NCBI GenBank assembly: GCA_001598975.1
Contig: BBXU01001081.1
Coordinates: 1 to 42,404 of the forward strand
Source: Parachlorella kessleri
Taxonomy: Eukaryota > Chlorophyta > Trebouxiophyceae > Chlorellales > Chlorellaceae
Reading direction: 5' to 3'
DNA length: 42,404 bases
Below the pieces are notes generated by a model. It saw only the letters and a program-made list of their open reading frames with translations. It was not told where the DNA came from and made no database searches. Each line of letters begins with the position of its first letter. The first letter of the stretch is position 1. Below are positions 24,906 through 35,421 of the stretch, one piece after another. Both the position numbers and the translations under genes were made by a program.

Positions 24906-27678
24906 TTACGGGCCGTAGTCCACGGTGTCATCGCCGTAGTCAACCGTGTCACCACCGTAGTCAGCCCCTCCATCATCGTAGCCTGGGGGCGTCCCAGGGG
25001 TTGGCACGTCGCCTGCATCAAAAACAAGGCAGGGTGCGGTTGTTGGGTACTGCTCCAGTGCGGGCAAAGATCGTCGGTTAGTAGCAACAGTGCTAAACAA
25101 GCAAGGTGGGCAATGGGGAAGTCAATGCTTTCTTGCACACGCACTGTAGCTCCTCCGTTAATACCAAAACTTCCCCTCGTCTTGCGCTTACCCGGCGGCG
25201 ATGGACTGACTGTGGGAGTCGGTGTGGGGGTGGGAGTAGGCGTAGGCGTAGGCGTGGGTGTAGGAGTGGGTGTGGGCGTGGCTGGACTTGGGACAAGCAC
25301 CTCTGGGCTGGGGTTTGCGGGAAGTGGCGAGTCTGGAAGCGGTGCCGGGGGAAGTGGCGAGGGGAGTGGCGTCGGGATAGGGCTGGCTGCAGGGCCTGGC
25401 ACGTCGGGACTTGGGGAAGGAAGTGGCACCGCGGGGCTCGGTGTCACAACCGGTGTGGCTGGGCTGGGTGTAGGAACTGGGCCGGCCGGGCTGGGTGCCA
25501 CAATTGGGGCAGCTGGGCTAGGTGAAGCCACGGGCAGGGTCGGGCTGGGTGAGGGAACAGGCCCAGCCGGGCTGGGTATGGGAGAGGCGGGCAGGGCGGG
25601 GCTGGGTGTAGGGAGGGCTGGCGAGACGCCAGGGCTGGGGTAGTCACCCTCTGGCGGCAGCTGCGAAGGGGGTTGCCCGGGGGTAAGCGGGGACAAGGGA
25701 TCTGGCAATGATTGAGGGGACGGGGATGCCCCAGGGGAAAGGCCAGGCTGGGGTGAGGCCCCGGGGCTTGCTCCTGGAAGAGGGGGCCCTGCAGCAGGCC
25801 CAGAAAGTGTACAGTAATCGCTGTGCCTGGACAGCAGCACCAATCCAGCAGCCTAACATGCCATACCCCGTGGATTAATAAGGGCATCAGCAAGCAGTCC
25901 AGCTGCACTGCTTCACCGGGAACAGCCCCTGCAACCATCCCTGGATCTGCCACTGCGCCTCACACTACAAGGAAGCCACCCGATCCCCTCTCCACTTTGC
26001 CCACAGACCCATGCAGCCAGCCAGCACCCACCGCCCGGGGCGTCTTCAGAGTAGTAGTACCCAGCGGACCAGGCCACGCCGTCACCCGCCTCCACCAGGG
26101 TAGCCCAGCGGCCCGGGGTGCTGTCATAGGACAGGAGGCAGGTGGTCGCTGGTAGGACAGCCGCGTCATACTTGCCAAAGGCCTCCACAGGGCACCTGCA
26201 TGATGGTTTGATTGACACCAGCTGAGGAGAACAATAGCTTGCTGCCCCGGAGCGACGACGCGATGCAGCAGGCAGTCAGGCAGGCCAAGACACACCAAGT
26301 AGTGCTCGTAGGCTGAGCAAACAGCCTGTACCGCAGGCAATGGCTCATGCTGCAATATCACCGCGCACTGACAATCCCCGCCATGGCATGGGTGCAGAGA
26401 AGGTGTGGCAGGGGTCCTCACCCGGATGTGGCATCGCTTGGGCAGTAAGCCCACAGCTTGCACTCGGCCGTGACGCTGCACTTTTCAATGCAGCTGTCCT
26501 CTGTTGGAAGCCTTGTTCTGCTGAGCAGGGAGGGTCCCAGGTAGAGGGTGTTGTTCTGGGTGGTGTAGTTAAGGGGCAGGTAGTCCTGCAAAGCAAGGGT
26601 TCGCCTCCTTTGACCCTCACTATTACACGCGCAGACACCCTGGAGTACGGGAAAACACCTTGCACCCACACAACCACAGCAGTTGGTCCACCCTGTCCTG
26701 CAGGCAACGCCACTAACCTCGGTGGGGGTGAAGGGCTCCACTGTCTCCACCTCCACTGACTTGCCGGCTGTCCAGCTACTGACAGCTATGATATATGCTA
26801 CACTACTGTTGTCCCCAGCATAAGAGAGCAGGCAAGCTCCCAAGGGTAGGGTACCAAGGCCGGTGGCATCGCCGAAGTCATAGGCAGTGCACCTGCGGCA
26901 CAAGCAGGGATATAGTCACAGCATTGTAGCCTTGCAGGATCAGGAAGAAGTGTACTGAAACCGCAACCAGCCAACAGCCCAGCCTGCTACCAGCCAAGCT
27001 CTGAAGATGAACCTGCAACTTACAGCCCGCAGTATCCAAGTGCTTACAGAAGACGAGGCAGTCCAGTTCAGCAGGGTCCTGCCCACAAGGCGAAATGCAG
27101 TGCTTGACTAAAGCTGGGGTTGAACACAGCAGCTCACGCCACAGCGGTGTCTATGGGCCCAGCACACTCACCCTCTTGTTGCCCCACACCAGGAGTACAG
27201 GTTACAACTAGAGCCACCTAACTCCTCGCAGGAAGCACCACAGGAAGCGGCAGATGTTGTGTTCGTTATCTCGACAAAATCTCTCCCTAGCAGGTAAGTG
27301 TTGGCATAGGGGACGAAGCCATCGCTGCCCTGGAGGAGGACCCTACGGAGCGATGCCTTTCCCCAGCTCTCCTCCGCCTGTGCACTCAACACAGTGAGCT
27401 TCACATGGTGCAATCCCATACCAGCGCGTTAGCGAGCCAGCGACATGCGCCAAGCCCCGAGGGGAACTAAAGTGATCCGAGTTACAAACCACGAGACCAG
27501 GCGTGTGCGTTTGCCCAGCTATACTGGCAGTCCGTCACTACATGGTCAGTCGGCCGGGACTGCGGCAGATGCATGATCCACTTCCTCGCCGCACCTGGTA
27601 GCTATTGGCTCGAGCGGAGGTACTGGCGAGTACCAGGATTACCAGAGTAGCGGAAAACATTCCTCCCCTGGCCTGCAT
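24906..27678 (-). CDS. Secreted protein: two PAN/Apple-like modules, Ser-Pro stalk, DYG tail
   Basis: Seven exons: 27678-27595, 27377-27172, 26892-26718, 26585-26422, 26195-26032, 25788-25192 and 25012-24906. They join in phase to 498 residues. Residues 1-24 are a signal peptide (LVILVLASTSARA). Two related Cys-rich modules follow, at about 29-155 and 156-264. Each has a SCxxxC / CxLxxxC core, an intron inside the next Gly-Cys, then ACLLSYAGD or TCLLSYDST. This fits the algal PAN/Apple type, which binds carbohydrate or protein. Residues about 265-463 are a Pro-Ser-rich stalk ending in (Thr-Pro)n, expected to be hydroxylated and O-glycosylated. The tail repeats DYGxDTV and is acidic. The equivalent intron phases in both modules point to exon duplication. 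I know no named orthologue. Module boundaries are clear, but PAN assignment rests on pattern only. Confidence 0.78.
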
Positions 27679-27734
27679 CGCTGCCAAGCCCGTGCGCGCA
27701 GCCACTGCACGCAGCGACCGGAGGTGCGCGAACC

Positions 27735-27741
27735 CTTTATA
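27735..27741 (-). promoter_or_regulatory. TATA box of PAN-SP gene
   Basis: On the minus strand GGGTATAAAGGG contains a canonical TATAAAG about 57 bases before the ATG. A TATA box so close to the start suggests a strongly regulated promoter with a short 5'UTR. It is the clearest TATA element seen in the window. Confidence 0.6.
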
Positions 27742-29011
27742 CCCCAAGTTTTTTGGTTTAACCTGGTATCAACGATCATCGTGTATGCGCGCGACATGGG
27801 CGTGCACTCATGCTCGGCGGTCCGTACAAAGTTGTACCTGCAGGCTCCGGTGAGGGGCACAAACAGGTCAGGAAATGCGGGGGGGTAGGTCAGGGATGTC
27901 CTGCGTCGTTGTGCTGAATAAGGGGGGGAGAGGGGCTGCAGAACACGGAGACACACATGGGACATGCAACATATTCCTGGGTTGCTCATTTTGCGCTTTC
28001 ATGCCCCGCAAAATTTGCAGGCAAACCTCCACCAGACACTCGCACAGTCGCTTATCAAAGTCACTAGGAGTGCCACCACGGTACTCCAACAACCGTTGCC
28101 ATAGTCCCTGATGGTGGTACCTTGGCTTGTCTGCTATCACTGCAACAGTGAAGCAACCCTGCCAGGCATCCTGGCACATATGTGCATGGTAATCAGACTT
28201 GGCTGTGGGCTGTTGATAATGCAGATGAACAATCTGCCTCATTCACAATCTCATTAGGCGACCACTGGGTCTACCAATCTGCGGGACCAATCTACGGGCT
28301 TCGCAGAATTACAAGCCACCCCCGCAACAACAATCGCATGAGCCCTCAGGGCTGTAGGAAGTAAGAGGGGTCAATTAAGACACACCAAGCAAGGCACGCA
28401 TAGGTACCAGGTAGGTAAACCCACACGCAAATAAAATGCAAAGGCTGCGGAACGTAGGAGTGAAAAATCCCGCACAGAAGGAAGACAATTCATGCGACAA
28501 ATGTGTGCCGCACAACCCAAGCCTGCGGACACCTGCAAGCAGAACCAAGCTACCAACAGCTGCCAGGCTGGAGCATCACAAGCGTGCACCAGCAAGGAAG
28601 ACTAGCACTTGCACTTGAAAGTTTTCTGCACAATGTCATACAACCTCGTCTTGCAGCAAGTTAGGTAGTCACAGGGAGTGGCTTGGGCGCTTCAGGCACA
28701 CCCAAGGGTCTGCTACCAACCAAGAGGTAAGGGGTTTATTTTGAAGGCCTGTCGCCTTGGCGCATTCCTTGTGGGTGTGTGCCTCGTCCGTAGCTACTTC
28801 TTCTGGCAAGGAACCCCTCTCATGCAGGCCTACCCTGCCGGTCACCTGTTGGCAGCCTGCAAAACCCCGCTGTCACTTAACCGCTTAACCCGCTGCGGAG
28901 CACCGGCCGCCGTACAGGTGGTGCACCTCCATGCACTCGAAAGGGGCTCTAGCCCACCCCCTGCAGCTGCATCCCTTTCCCAAAGCCACCATATCACTCT
29001 GGGAAAGCCAT

Positions 29012-29016
29012 TTACA
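29012..29016 (-). terminator. TGTAA poly(A) signal of J-protein gene
   Basis: On the minus strand TGTAA lies 46 bases past the J-protein stop codon (TGA, 29065-29063). Confidence 0.55.
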
Positions 29017-29062
29017 ACGTAATCCCAGCACACCTGCAACACCGTCCCAGCCAGCTCCCGGC

Positions 29063-31618
29063 TCACTGCCGGGGCAGCAGCTGCTGCAGCGCCCCGCGCT
29101 GCTGGTCTGAGAGTACGCGAGGGAAGGCGATGTGGAACTTAATCCGCAGGTTGCCCTTCTGGCCGGGTTGCTTGGTGATGGGCATGCCCTCGCCAGCAAC
29201 AACCTTCTCAAACTGGGGAGAAACCACCTCGGGCACGGGGACGGGTAGCTGCCGCCCATCCAGGGTTGTCAGCCGCACTGTCGTGCCGCACAGCGCCTCC
29301 ACCAGGGGAACCCTGCACTAAACGAAAGGCAGGTAGGTCTATGGGCCGAATCACTGTGCCGGCTGGCTAACATAGCTTGAGCGGCATGGCCAATTACAAA
29401 GGCACCCCTATGGATACTCGGAGCCAGGGCCCCGGCCACCACCCACCAGCACAACCTAGCAGTGCCGGACCGAGGAACTGCCAGTGGCACCAAACGCACC
29501 AGCACGCACCTGTGCGTATATATGAGGTCGTTGCCTTCTCTTGTAAAGGTCGGGTGCGGCTTCTCCTCGACCACAAAGACAATGTCTGCGGGCAGCTTGC
29601 CGGGGTGCTGGTCACCTGCGAACAGGCCACTAAGAGTTCTGGGTGCTTACGCAGCACCCTGCTGCCCAGCTTCTAGCCGGCTGCGATGAAAACAGTCCGC
29701 AAGACAGCAAAGCAGGTCAACCAAACCTGCAGCCTGCCACGGAGACCCCCACAAGTCTCGACGGTGCACCCAATTAGAGGCTGCTGCCGAGGGAGGGGCT
29801 GCATGCAGCATGGGACTGTGCGCCTGACTCCCTGCCTCCCACACACCTTTTTCCTGGAAGGTGATCTTGGTGCCCTTCTTCCAGCCAGCCTTGACTTCAA
29901 TGGTGAGGATCTCCGTCTCTTGCCGCTGATGTCCCAGAGCATCGGTGCCTAAACGACTGCACCGCAGCGACGCTCCACTGCTTCAGTTCTTTGCATAGGT
30001 ACCCTCACTAAGCTATGACTGGCAGGAACCGGGCTAGAGTTACTGCCCGGAATGGCACATACAAAGTACTGTTACTGTTTTCCCATGTTTTTAATGTAAG
30101 TGCACTGCATGGACCAGCACTGAAGGTGCTGCGTGCATACACAACGGCCCAGCCACGCCACCGCGCACCTGATCTTCATGCGCCGCACGTTGCCTTTGTA
30201 AAGTTCTTCTAAAGTGCAAGGCAGCGGCTGCTCCACGGGAGGCTCCTTCTTAGGCCGCCGTTGGCTGCTTCCATTCATGCCTGCCCCATGCATGCCCCCG
30301 CCATTCATGCCTGCAGGCTCACTTTGGGATGCTATCACATCCAGGTGCACAAATCCACAGGCACCACAGGCAGTTAGCTACCTAACACAATGTGCCCCAC
30401 AGCGGAAGAGTGTGTTCACAAACCCGAGCAGCACAACACGGTTCGCTGAATCAACCACATTAACAGACAACTGCTCCTCACTTGGACGCCTGACACCTAG
30501 AATGACCAGCCTGCCCTCTCGCTCACCGCTGAAGCCGCTGAAGTGGTTAGCGCCACCGCCAAAGCCTCCACCGTTAAATGGGTTGCTCCCAAACATTCCA
30601 CCCATGAAGTCCTCATCCGTAGGTGCAAAACCGCCTCCACTGCCACGGCTTCGGAAGCTGCCACCGCCCCCAAAACCTTTGAAGAACTGCAGCCCAAAAC
30701 ACATGCTGCCTTGCTAGCCTGACCACACGGAAATCACGCATAAATCACCACTTAGAGAACCACCGATCACTTGTGTGCACCGGCAGCAAGGCGGATGCTT
30801 ATCAGTTACAACTCATTTGCTGAGATGACCAACATGGTGTATGCACCCGCAGTCAAAGCAAGGAGCCCCACGAGTCACCATCTGCAAATTACACAGGCAA
30901 GCAACTGCAAAGGAAACATCTGACGTGTACACACCTCCGCAAAGATCTCCTCTGCCGCCCGGGGGTGGAAGCCATTAAACCCGCCGCCCCCACCAGCTCC
31001 TGCCCCAAACCCATTCTTCAGACCCTCTTCCCCAAACTGGTCATACACCTTGCGCTTATCAGGGTCTGACAGCACCTGCAAACATCCGCTTCCACAACAT
31101 GATGTGGTAACTTTTCTAGGCTACCAGTGGAAGCCTACTGAATGGATAAGGTCAGTCGGAAAAGCCGTGCTGCCTCAACAGATACCAAGCACCGCCCATC
31201 CAGCCAGCCGCTTGTCTGCGCCTACCTCGTAGGCTTCGCTGACTTCCTTGAATTTAGCCTCGGCCGCAGGCTCCTTGTTCTTGTCCTGCATTTGTGCCCA
31301 CACATTGACTTGCTAAAAATCCACCTAATGCTTGCCGAGTGCTTCGAGGATACGCACTAGCAGCACTGCTGCGACCAGTGGGCGGCACAGCTGACGCCTC
31401 ACCGGGTGATACTTCATCGCCAGCTTGCGGTAAGCTGCAAATTGCAAGTTGAACCCATTTCACACACACTCCGACATAGGACAGCCAGGGTCGCAACCCT
31501 AACTCTTCACTTAGGTTTGGACGGCAGGTTAGCAAGCTAGCAGCTGCCCACCTTTCTTGAGCTCGTTATCATCCGCCGTCTTTGGCACCCCTAGAATGGT
31601 ATAGTAGTTGCGTCCCAT
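29063..31618 (-). CDS. Class B (type II) J-protein, HSP40/DNAJB family
   Basis: Nine exons: 31618-31552, 31434-31403, 31285-31226, 31075-30935, 30686-30527, 30310-30169, 29956-29847, 29615-29510 and 29312-29063. They join in phase to 355 residues, close to DNAJB1/Sis1. The J domain spans residues 1-68 (NYYTILGVPKTADDNELKKA, then H32-P33-D34, which stimulates Hsp70 ATPase). A Gly/Phe-rich region follows to about 170 (GGMFGSNPFNGGGFGGG). The two beta-sandwich substrate domains come next: PLPCTLEELYKGNVRRMKI, KAGWKKGTKITFQEKG, FVVEEKPHPTFTREGNDLI and GTTVRLTTLDGR. There is no zinc finger, hence class B, and no targeting peptide or C-terminal CaaX or KDEL, so it should be cytosolic/nuclear. The intron between exons 2 and 3 splits HPD after Pro. 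A heat-shock-element-like sequence lies about 290 bases upstream. Confidence 0.96.
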
Positions 31619-32136
31619 TTCAGTCGGTGCCTTAAAACAAGATTTTGTGCTGCAAGACCCTTAGTGGGTGGCCCCTCAGGAATGACGGATTCTAGGTCCT
31701 ACCCCACAAAACGAGGGCTGTAAGATACATCTACTCAGCTACCGCAGCACGAGAACGACGTGCGTGCCCCAAGGGGCGGACTGCCAAGGAACAGGTGCGA
31801 GCAACAGACAGGCAGCACCAGGAAGAGTCAAGTACAGCTGCAATTGGCGTGTAGCTTGGCTAGCAACTGCTGAGGTTGCCAAAGAGTGGAACCCTGCCTT
31901 GTTGAAACCACTTCTGGATGGTTCCACCCAGAAGTGATGGCGTGACTCACTCGCAGCATGCGGGGCTTGATCCAATTGAATGGGCTTTGAGCGAGCGCAA
32001 GATGATTGTCAAAGGAACGTGTGGAAAGATTCGCGAGACGTGCTTGACCTGTTAGTATGCAACTCATGATCGGCAGGCGGAAGCAGGTTTACCTATAGCG
32101 GCCAGGGACCGAGCCCACCCACGCTGTGTTGTGACT
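31619..32136. promoter_or_regulatory. Divergent intergenic region, J-protein / FYR gene
   Basis: 518 bases lie between two diverging starts. It contains a 9-base inverted repeat with heat-shock-element-like spacing at 31909-31936. No TATA box or coding frame was recognised. Confidence 0.5.
31909..31936. promoter_or_regulatory. Inverted repeat with heat-shock-element-like TTC/GAA spacing
   Basis: Arms CACTTCTGG (31909-31917) and CCAGAAGTG (31928-31936) are perfectly complementary around a 10-base spacer. Inside, TTC at 31912, GAT at 31917 and TTC at 31922 follow the 5-base alternating spacing of heat shock elements, with one mismatch. Its position upstream of an HSP40 gene makes an HSF site plausible, but this is not proven. 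Confidence 0.4.
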
Positions 32137-34929
32137 ATGGCCTCAGAGGGCGCCCAGGTAGACTATGAGAGGCTCCGTGCCGAAAAGATAGCCCAGAACA
32201 GAGCCAAGCTCGCTCAGCTAGGACTGGTGGAGGCATCACAAGCCCTGCTAACCACAGCGCGCGGCCCTAGCGTAACTCTGGAGGCGGGCACCGACACGCA
32301 GCCCCGCAAGAAGCGCCGGGTGGCCAAGGAGGTGCGCGCGGTGCTGGCCTCCACTTCCTGGCTTTCTTGGCCTGCGACGACAGAACAGAGTGAGTGGGTC
32401 TCTGTGTGTAGGAATTCCAGTAACTAGTCTATGCCCAACAGCACTGCTTGCTCGTAGCCTTGGTGCAGGCCGAACCAGTGGTCCTCGAGCCGTCAAGGGT
32501 GTCCAGCCGCCTCCGCGGCCAGGCTGCGCCATCCCAGCACCAAGCTGTGGCAGAGGCCCAGCATGAGGCAGAGGAGGAGGAAAATGCAGGCATGGGGCGC
32601 ACCCGGAAGGGCACCGCTCGCAAGCAGCTGACGCTGGATGGTGCTGTTTATGTTGCGCCCTTCACGCTGTGGTCTATTGGTAAGCCAGGTGCACATGTCA
32701 TGAGGGGGTTCATGTCAGGGTGCTGTCATTGAGGGGAGGCAGGCAGGGCGAGGGGTACGCGGGAGGTGGTCCCCAGTCAGCAGATCTTCCTGGCTAGACA
32801 ACAGGGGTTAGAAGTGTGAGGCTTAGCATGATAGCACAAATGTAGCTGGCACCACCTCAGCGTAGCCTACTGGAAGTACACGTCGCTCCTGCTCGCCACC
32901 ACGTGGCATAGACAGCGTGCTTACCAACCACAGAAGGCGCACCACTAGCTCCTCCCACTACTCCATGCACCAGCGCAGGCGTGACAGTGTGGGACCTCGG
33001 TCACATCCACCGTGGGGCCTGGGCCCATCGGTATTGGTCCAACTCCGGCTGCCTCTTCCATCACGCCTACCCGGTGGGCTACCGCGCCAGCAAGGTGCAG
33101 TTTGGGCGCACCTACGACATGGTTATAGAGGAAGGACCCACCGGCCCCGTCTTCAAGGTGAGCACACATGCTCGCTGCCGGGGAATTTGCTAACTGCTGC
33201 ATCTGATGAACCCGAGCCTGACTGTCAACGATAGGCGCTGCGCTGGGATGCTGACAGCCCCATGCCTCCTGCACGACTGCTGCTGCTCTTGTGGTATAAC
33301 TGCTTGTCATGGCACAGACTCGCCCTAATATGCACCTCCCTCCGCTTCCAAGTGTTGAGCCGCTTGGCGAGTCATTTCATACGGCTCTGCCTTCCCTGCC
33401 ACCAGGTTGTTGACCAGAAGACGAAAGTCACCTTCAGCGGGCCCTCCCCCACCAAGCCTTGGACGGATGTGTGCCTGGCGCACAAGACAGGGCAGCGCAT
33501 CTCAGGTCCACTCTTCTTTGGCTTCTCAGACATTGTGACGCAGCGAGCCATAGCGTCCCTGTATACACCAGAGGAGCTGCAGGCGGCCTTGCAGGTGGGA
33601 GACTTAAGCACAGTGCTTCGTCATGTGGGTGGATACATGGCATGGCACTGGAAACACAGTCAGCATTAATGGTTATGAAAATTACTGGCCGCCGCAATTG
33701 CAAGGGCGGACTGGGGGAGCATCCCAGCCATCTAATAGTAGTGAGACAGCAGTCAATGACAGTGTCACAGCTGTCAGACCTGGGTCTGTCCACCCTGCAA
33801 TCCTGCAAGAGGGGCAAGCTCAGCCCTGGAGAAGCCGCGCAAGCACGTAGTGAGGAATGTGCTGTGTTTCGGCAGGGCGAGAAGGTGGAGGGCGCGCAGC
33901 AGAGCGCCGAAGAGCGGGCAGCCAAGGAATTTTGCGGCCTGGAAGGAGTTGGTGAGACAACCGCCATGGCCCTGGCCTTCACCACACAGCTGGGGGGCGC
34001 GCAGCATCGCAGCCTGGCCTCCCTCCGGGCATGGGTGCAAGAGTCAGGTGCGGTAGATGGGAGGGGAGGTGGGTGGTTGGGAGTGAGGGGGTGGGGACTG
34101 GTTTGGTTGGCATGCATTCGCTAAAGAGGCCCTAACAGGCGCAGGCAGCTGTAGCAAAGGAGCGTGACGAAGCTTAGACTGCGCAACCCTTAGTAGCTCA
34201 CCCAAGCACCCTGCTTTCATGCGCTTGTCGTCTGGCGGCCTGTGGCAAAACGCTGCCTGCTACAACTGTTACAGCCCCGCTCGCACCGCCGCAAACGGTG
34301 TAGCATACTTGGCTTCACAAGGCTGAGCCACTGGCGGCCGCATGACTGCAGAGGCACACCAGGAGCAGCTCCAGGAGTTTCTGGCCAGCAGCAACGAGAT
34401 GCCTGAGGCGACTCGCATGTGGCCCGCCTGGCGGTACCGCATGGTGCCCAAAATCCTGGCAGCCCTCTGCAGCAGTGGCGACAGCGACGCTGGCGGGGAG
34501 GGTCGAAGAAGTGCTGCTGCTGGCAGCGATGGCAGAGTTGGCCGAGGCCGAGCATCCAGCAGGGCAGCTTCAGCGGATGCAGCAGCCATGGTAGTGCCGA
34601 CGGAGAGGGGCACTGATGTGGCAAGCCTTGCTGAAGAGACTAGCAGGGCTCCAGAGGGGCAGCAAGGGGAGGGGCCTGGTCGGGAGCCAGGGGGCGGTGT
34701 TGGAGAGGCAGTCTTACCTTCACATGCAGCAGGAGCAGCAGCAGGAGGACAAGGAGCATCACGGCTCCCCAAGGAGAACCGACACAGCAACAAGGGCAGC
34801 GATGGCACGACAGCTAGGGCAAAGGCGACAGCTGCGGTGGCGGCAGCAGCAGCACCCTTGAGAGCTAGCAGGCGGCAGCGGAAAGTCAACAGCAAGTATG
34901 ACGAGTTCTTGGTGGATGCCAATGACTGA
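32137..34929 (+). CDS. FYRN/FYRC-domain protein, chromatin-type
   Basis: Six exons: 32137-32331, 32469-32679, 32979-33157, 33406-33594, 33876-34047 and 34352-34929. They join in phase to 507 residues. The N-terminus is DYERLRAEKIAQNRAKLAQL, then a nuclear-localisation-like PRKKRRVAK and SRLRGQ. Residues about 125-250 hold the FYRN-FYRC pair: TVWDLGHIHR, AYPVGYRASKVQF, YDMVIEEGPTGPVFKV, then ISGPLFFGFSDIVTQRAIASL. FYR domains fold as one unit and occur in MLL/Trithorax methyltransferases, KDM5-type demethylases and TBRG1. Here no SET, PHD, JmjC or bromodomain accompanies them, so the protein is probably a non-enzymatic chromatin adaptor, like TBRG1 in architecture. A helical stretch (AEERAAKEFCGLEG) and a long Ala/Gly/Arg-rich disordered tail ending in RRQRKVNSKYDEFLVDAND follow. 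The J-protein gene lies head-to-head upstream. Confidence 0.87.
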
Positions 34930-35421
34930 GGATGACGCAACCAGTGGCATACCCAAAGTAAACTGTTCTGCGGAGTGGACAGTGCTGAGTGTTCAGCTGA
35001 GTGACCCCATTTCCCTCGTCTTGTTAAAATGCAAGAGAATCAGGGTATAACCAGTGTGATAGCAATATGGTGGCAAACAAGTAAGAAGCCACTAGAGCCT
35101 GGTAACCTAAGAGCAAGGCCGACATACAGGCTTGAGAGCGCCGGAGCTCAGTGATCGATGGTTCTACACCCCTAACGCTCGCCCTCAACTTAATACCACT
35201 TGTCACCGACTAGCAGTTTTTCAGAGGGCTGATATTCCTGGAACAATGTAATATCAGGGTGCTGAACAAGTATGAACGGTTGGACCTAGGCAGTACGCAG
35301 ATGCCCCAGTATTGAGCCGAATACATAATCAACAGCAAAGCTTCGCACTGTCCTAGCGGGCAAACCCCAATCGCAGGCCAACGGATGCGGGTAGCTAGCA
35401 CTCATGCCCCACAACACAAGC
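34930..35421. other. Convergent intergenic region, FYR / TPR-like gene
   Basis: About 490 bases between facing stop codons, expected to hold two 3'UTRs. I found no TGTAA in the expected window on either strand and no coding frame. Confidence 0.5.

Larger units (their letters stand above)
27679..29062. other. Intergenic region upstream of PAN-SP gene and downstream of J-protein gene
   Basis: About 1.4 kb. The left end is the promoter of the PAN/Ser-Pro gene and the right end the 3'UTR of the J-protein gene. A minus-strand frame at about 28242-27868 contains protein-like composition (DKPRYHHQGLWQRLLEYRGG and DFDKRLCECLVEVCLQIL) but no family I recognise. It could be a decayed gene or element fragment. 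The remainder shows nothing. Confidence 0.4.

Noticed and set aside
25192..25643. Plus-strand Val-Gly/Gly-Leu-rich frames as a gene
   Set aside because: They are the antisense of the Ser-Pro/Thr-Pro repeats. Signal peptide, introns and domain order support only the minus strand.
26200..26400. Cys-rich frame between the two exons of the second PAN module
   Set aside because: Direct joining of 26585-26422 to 26195-26032 is in phase and parallels the first module. The intervening frame is intron.
27000..27090. Extra exon between the PAN-module exons, reading ELDCLVFCKHLDTAGCK in one frame
   Set aside because: Its phase does not fit either neighbour. Joining 27377-27172 directly to 26892-26718 restores the Gly-Cys seen in the second module.
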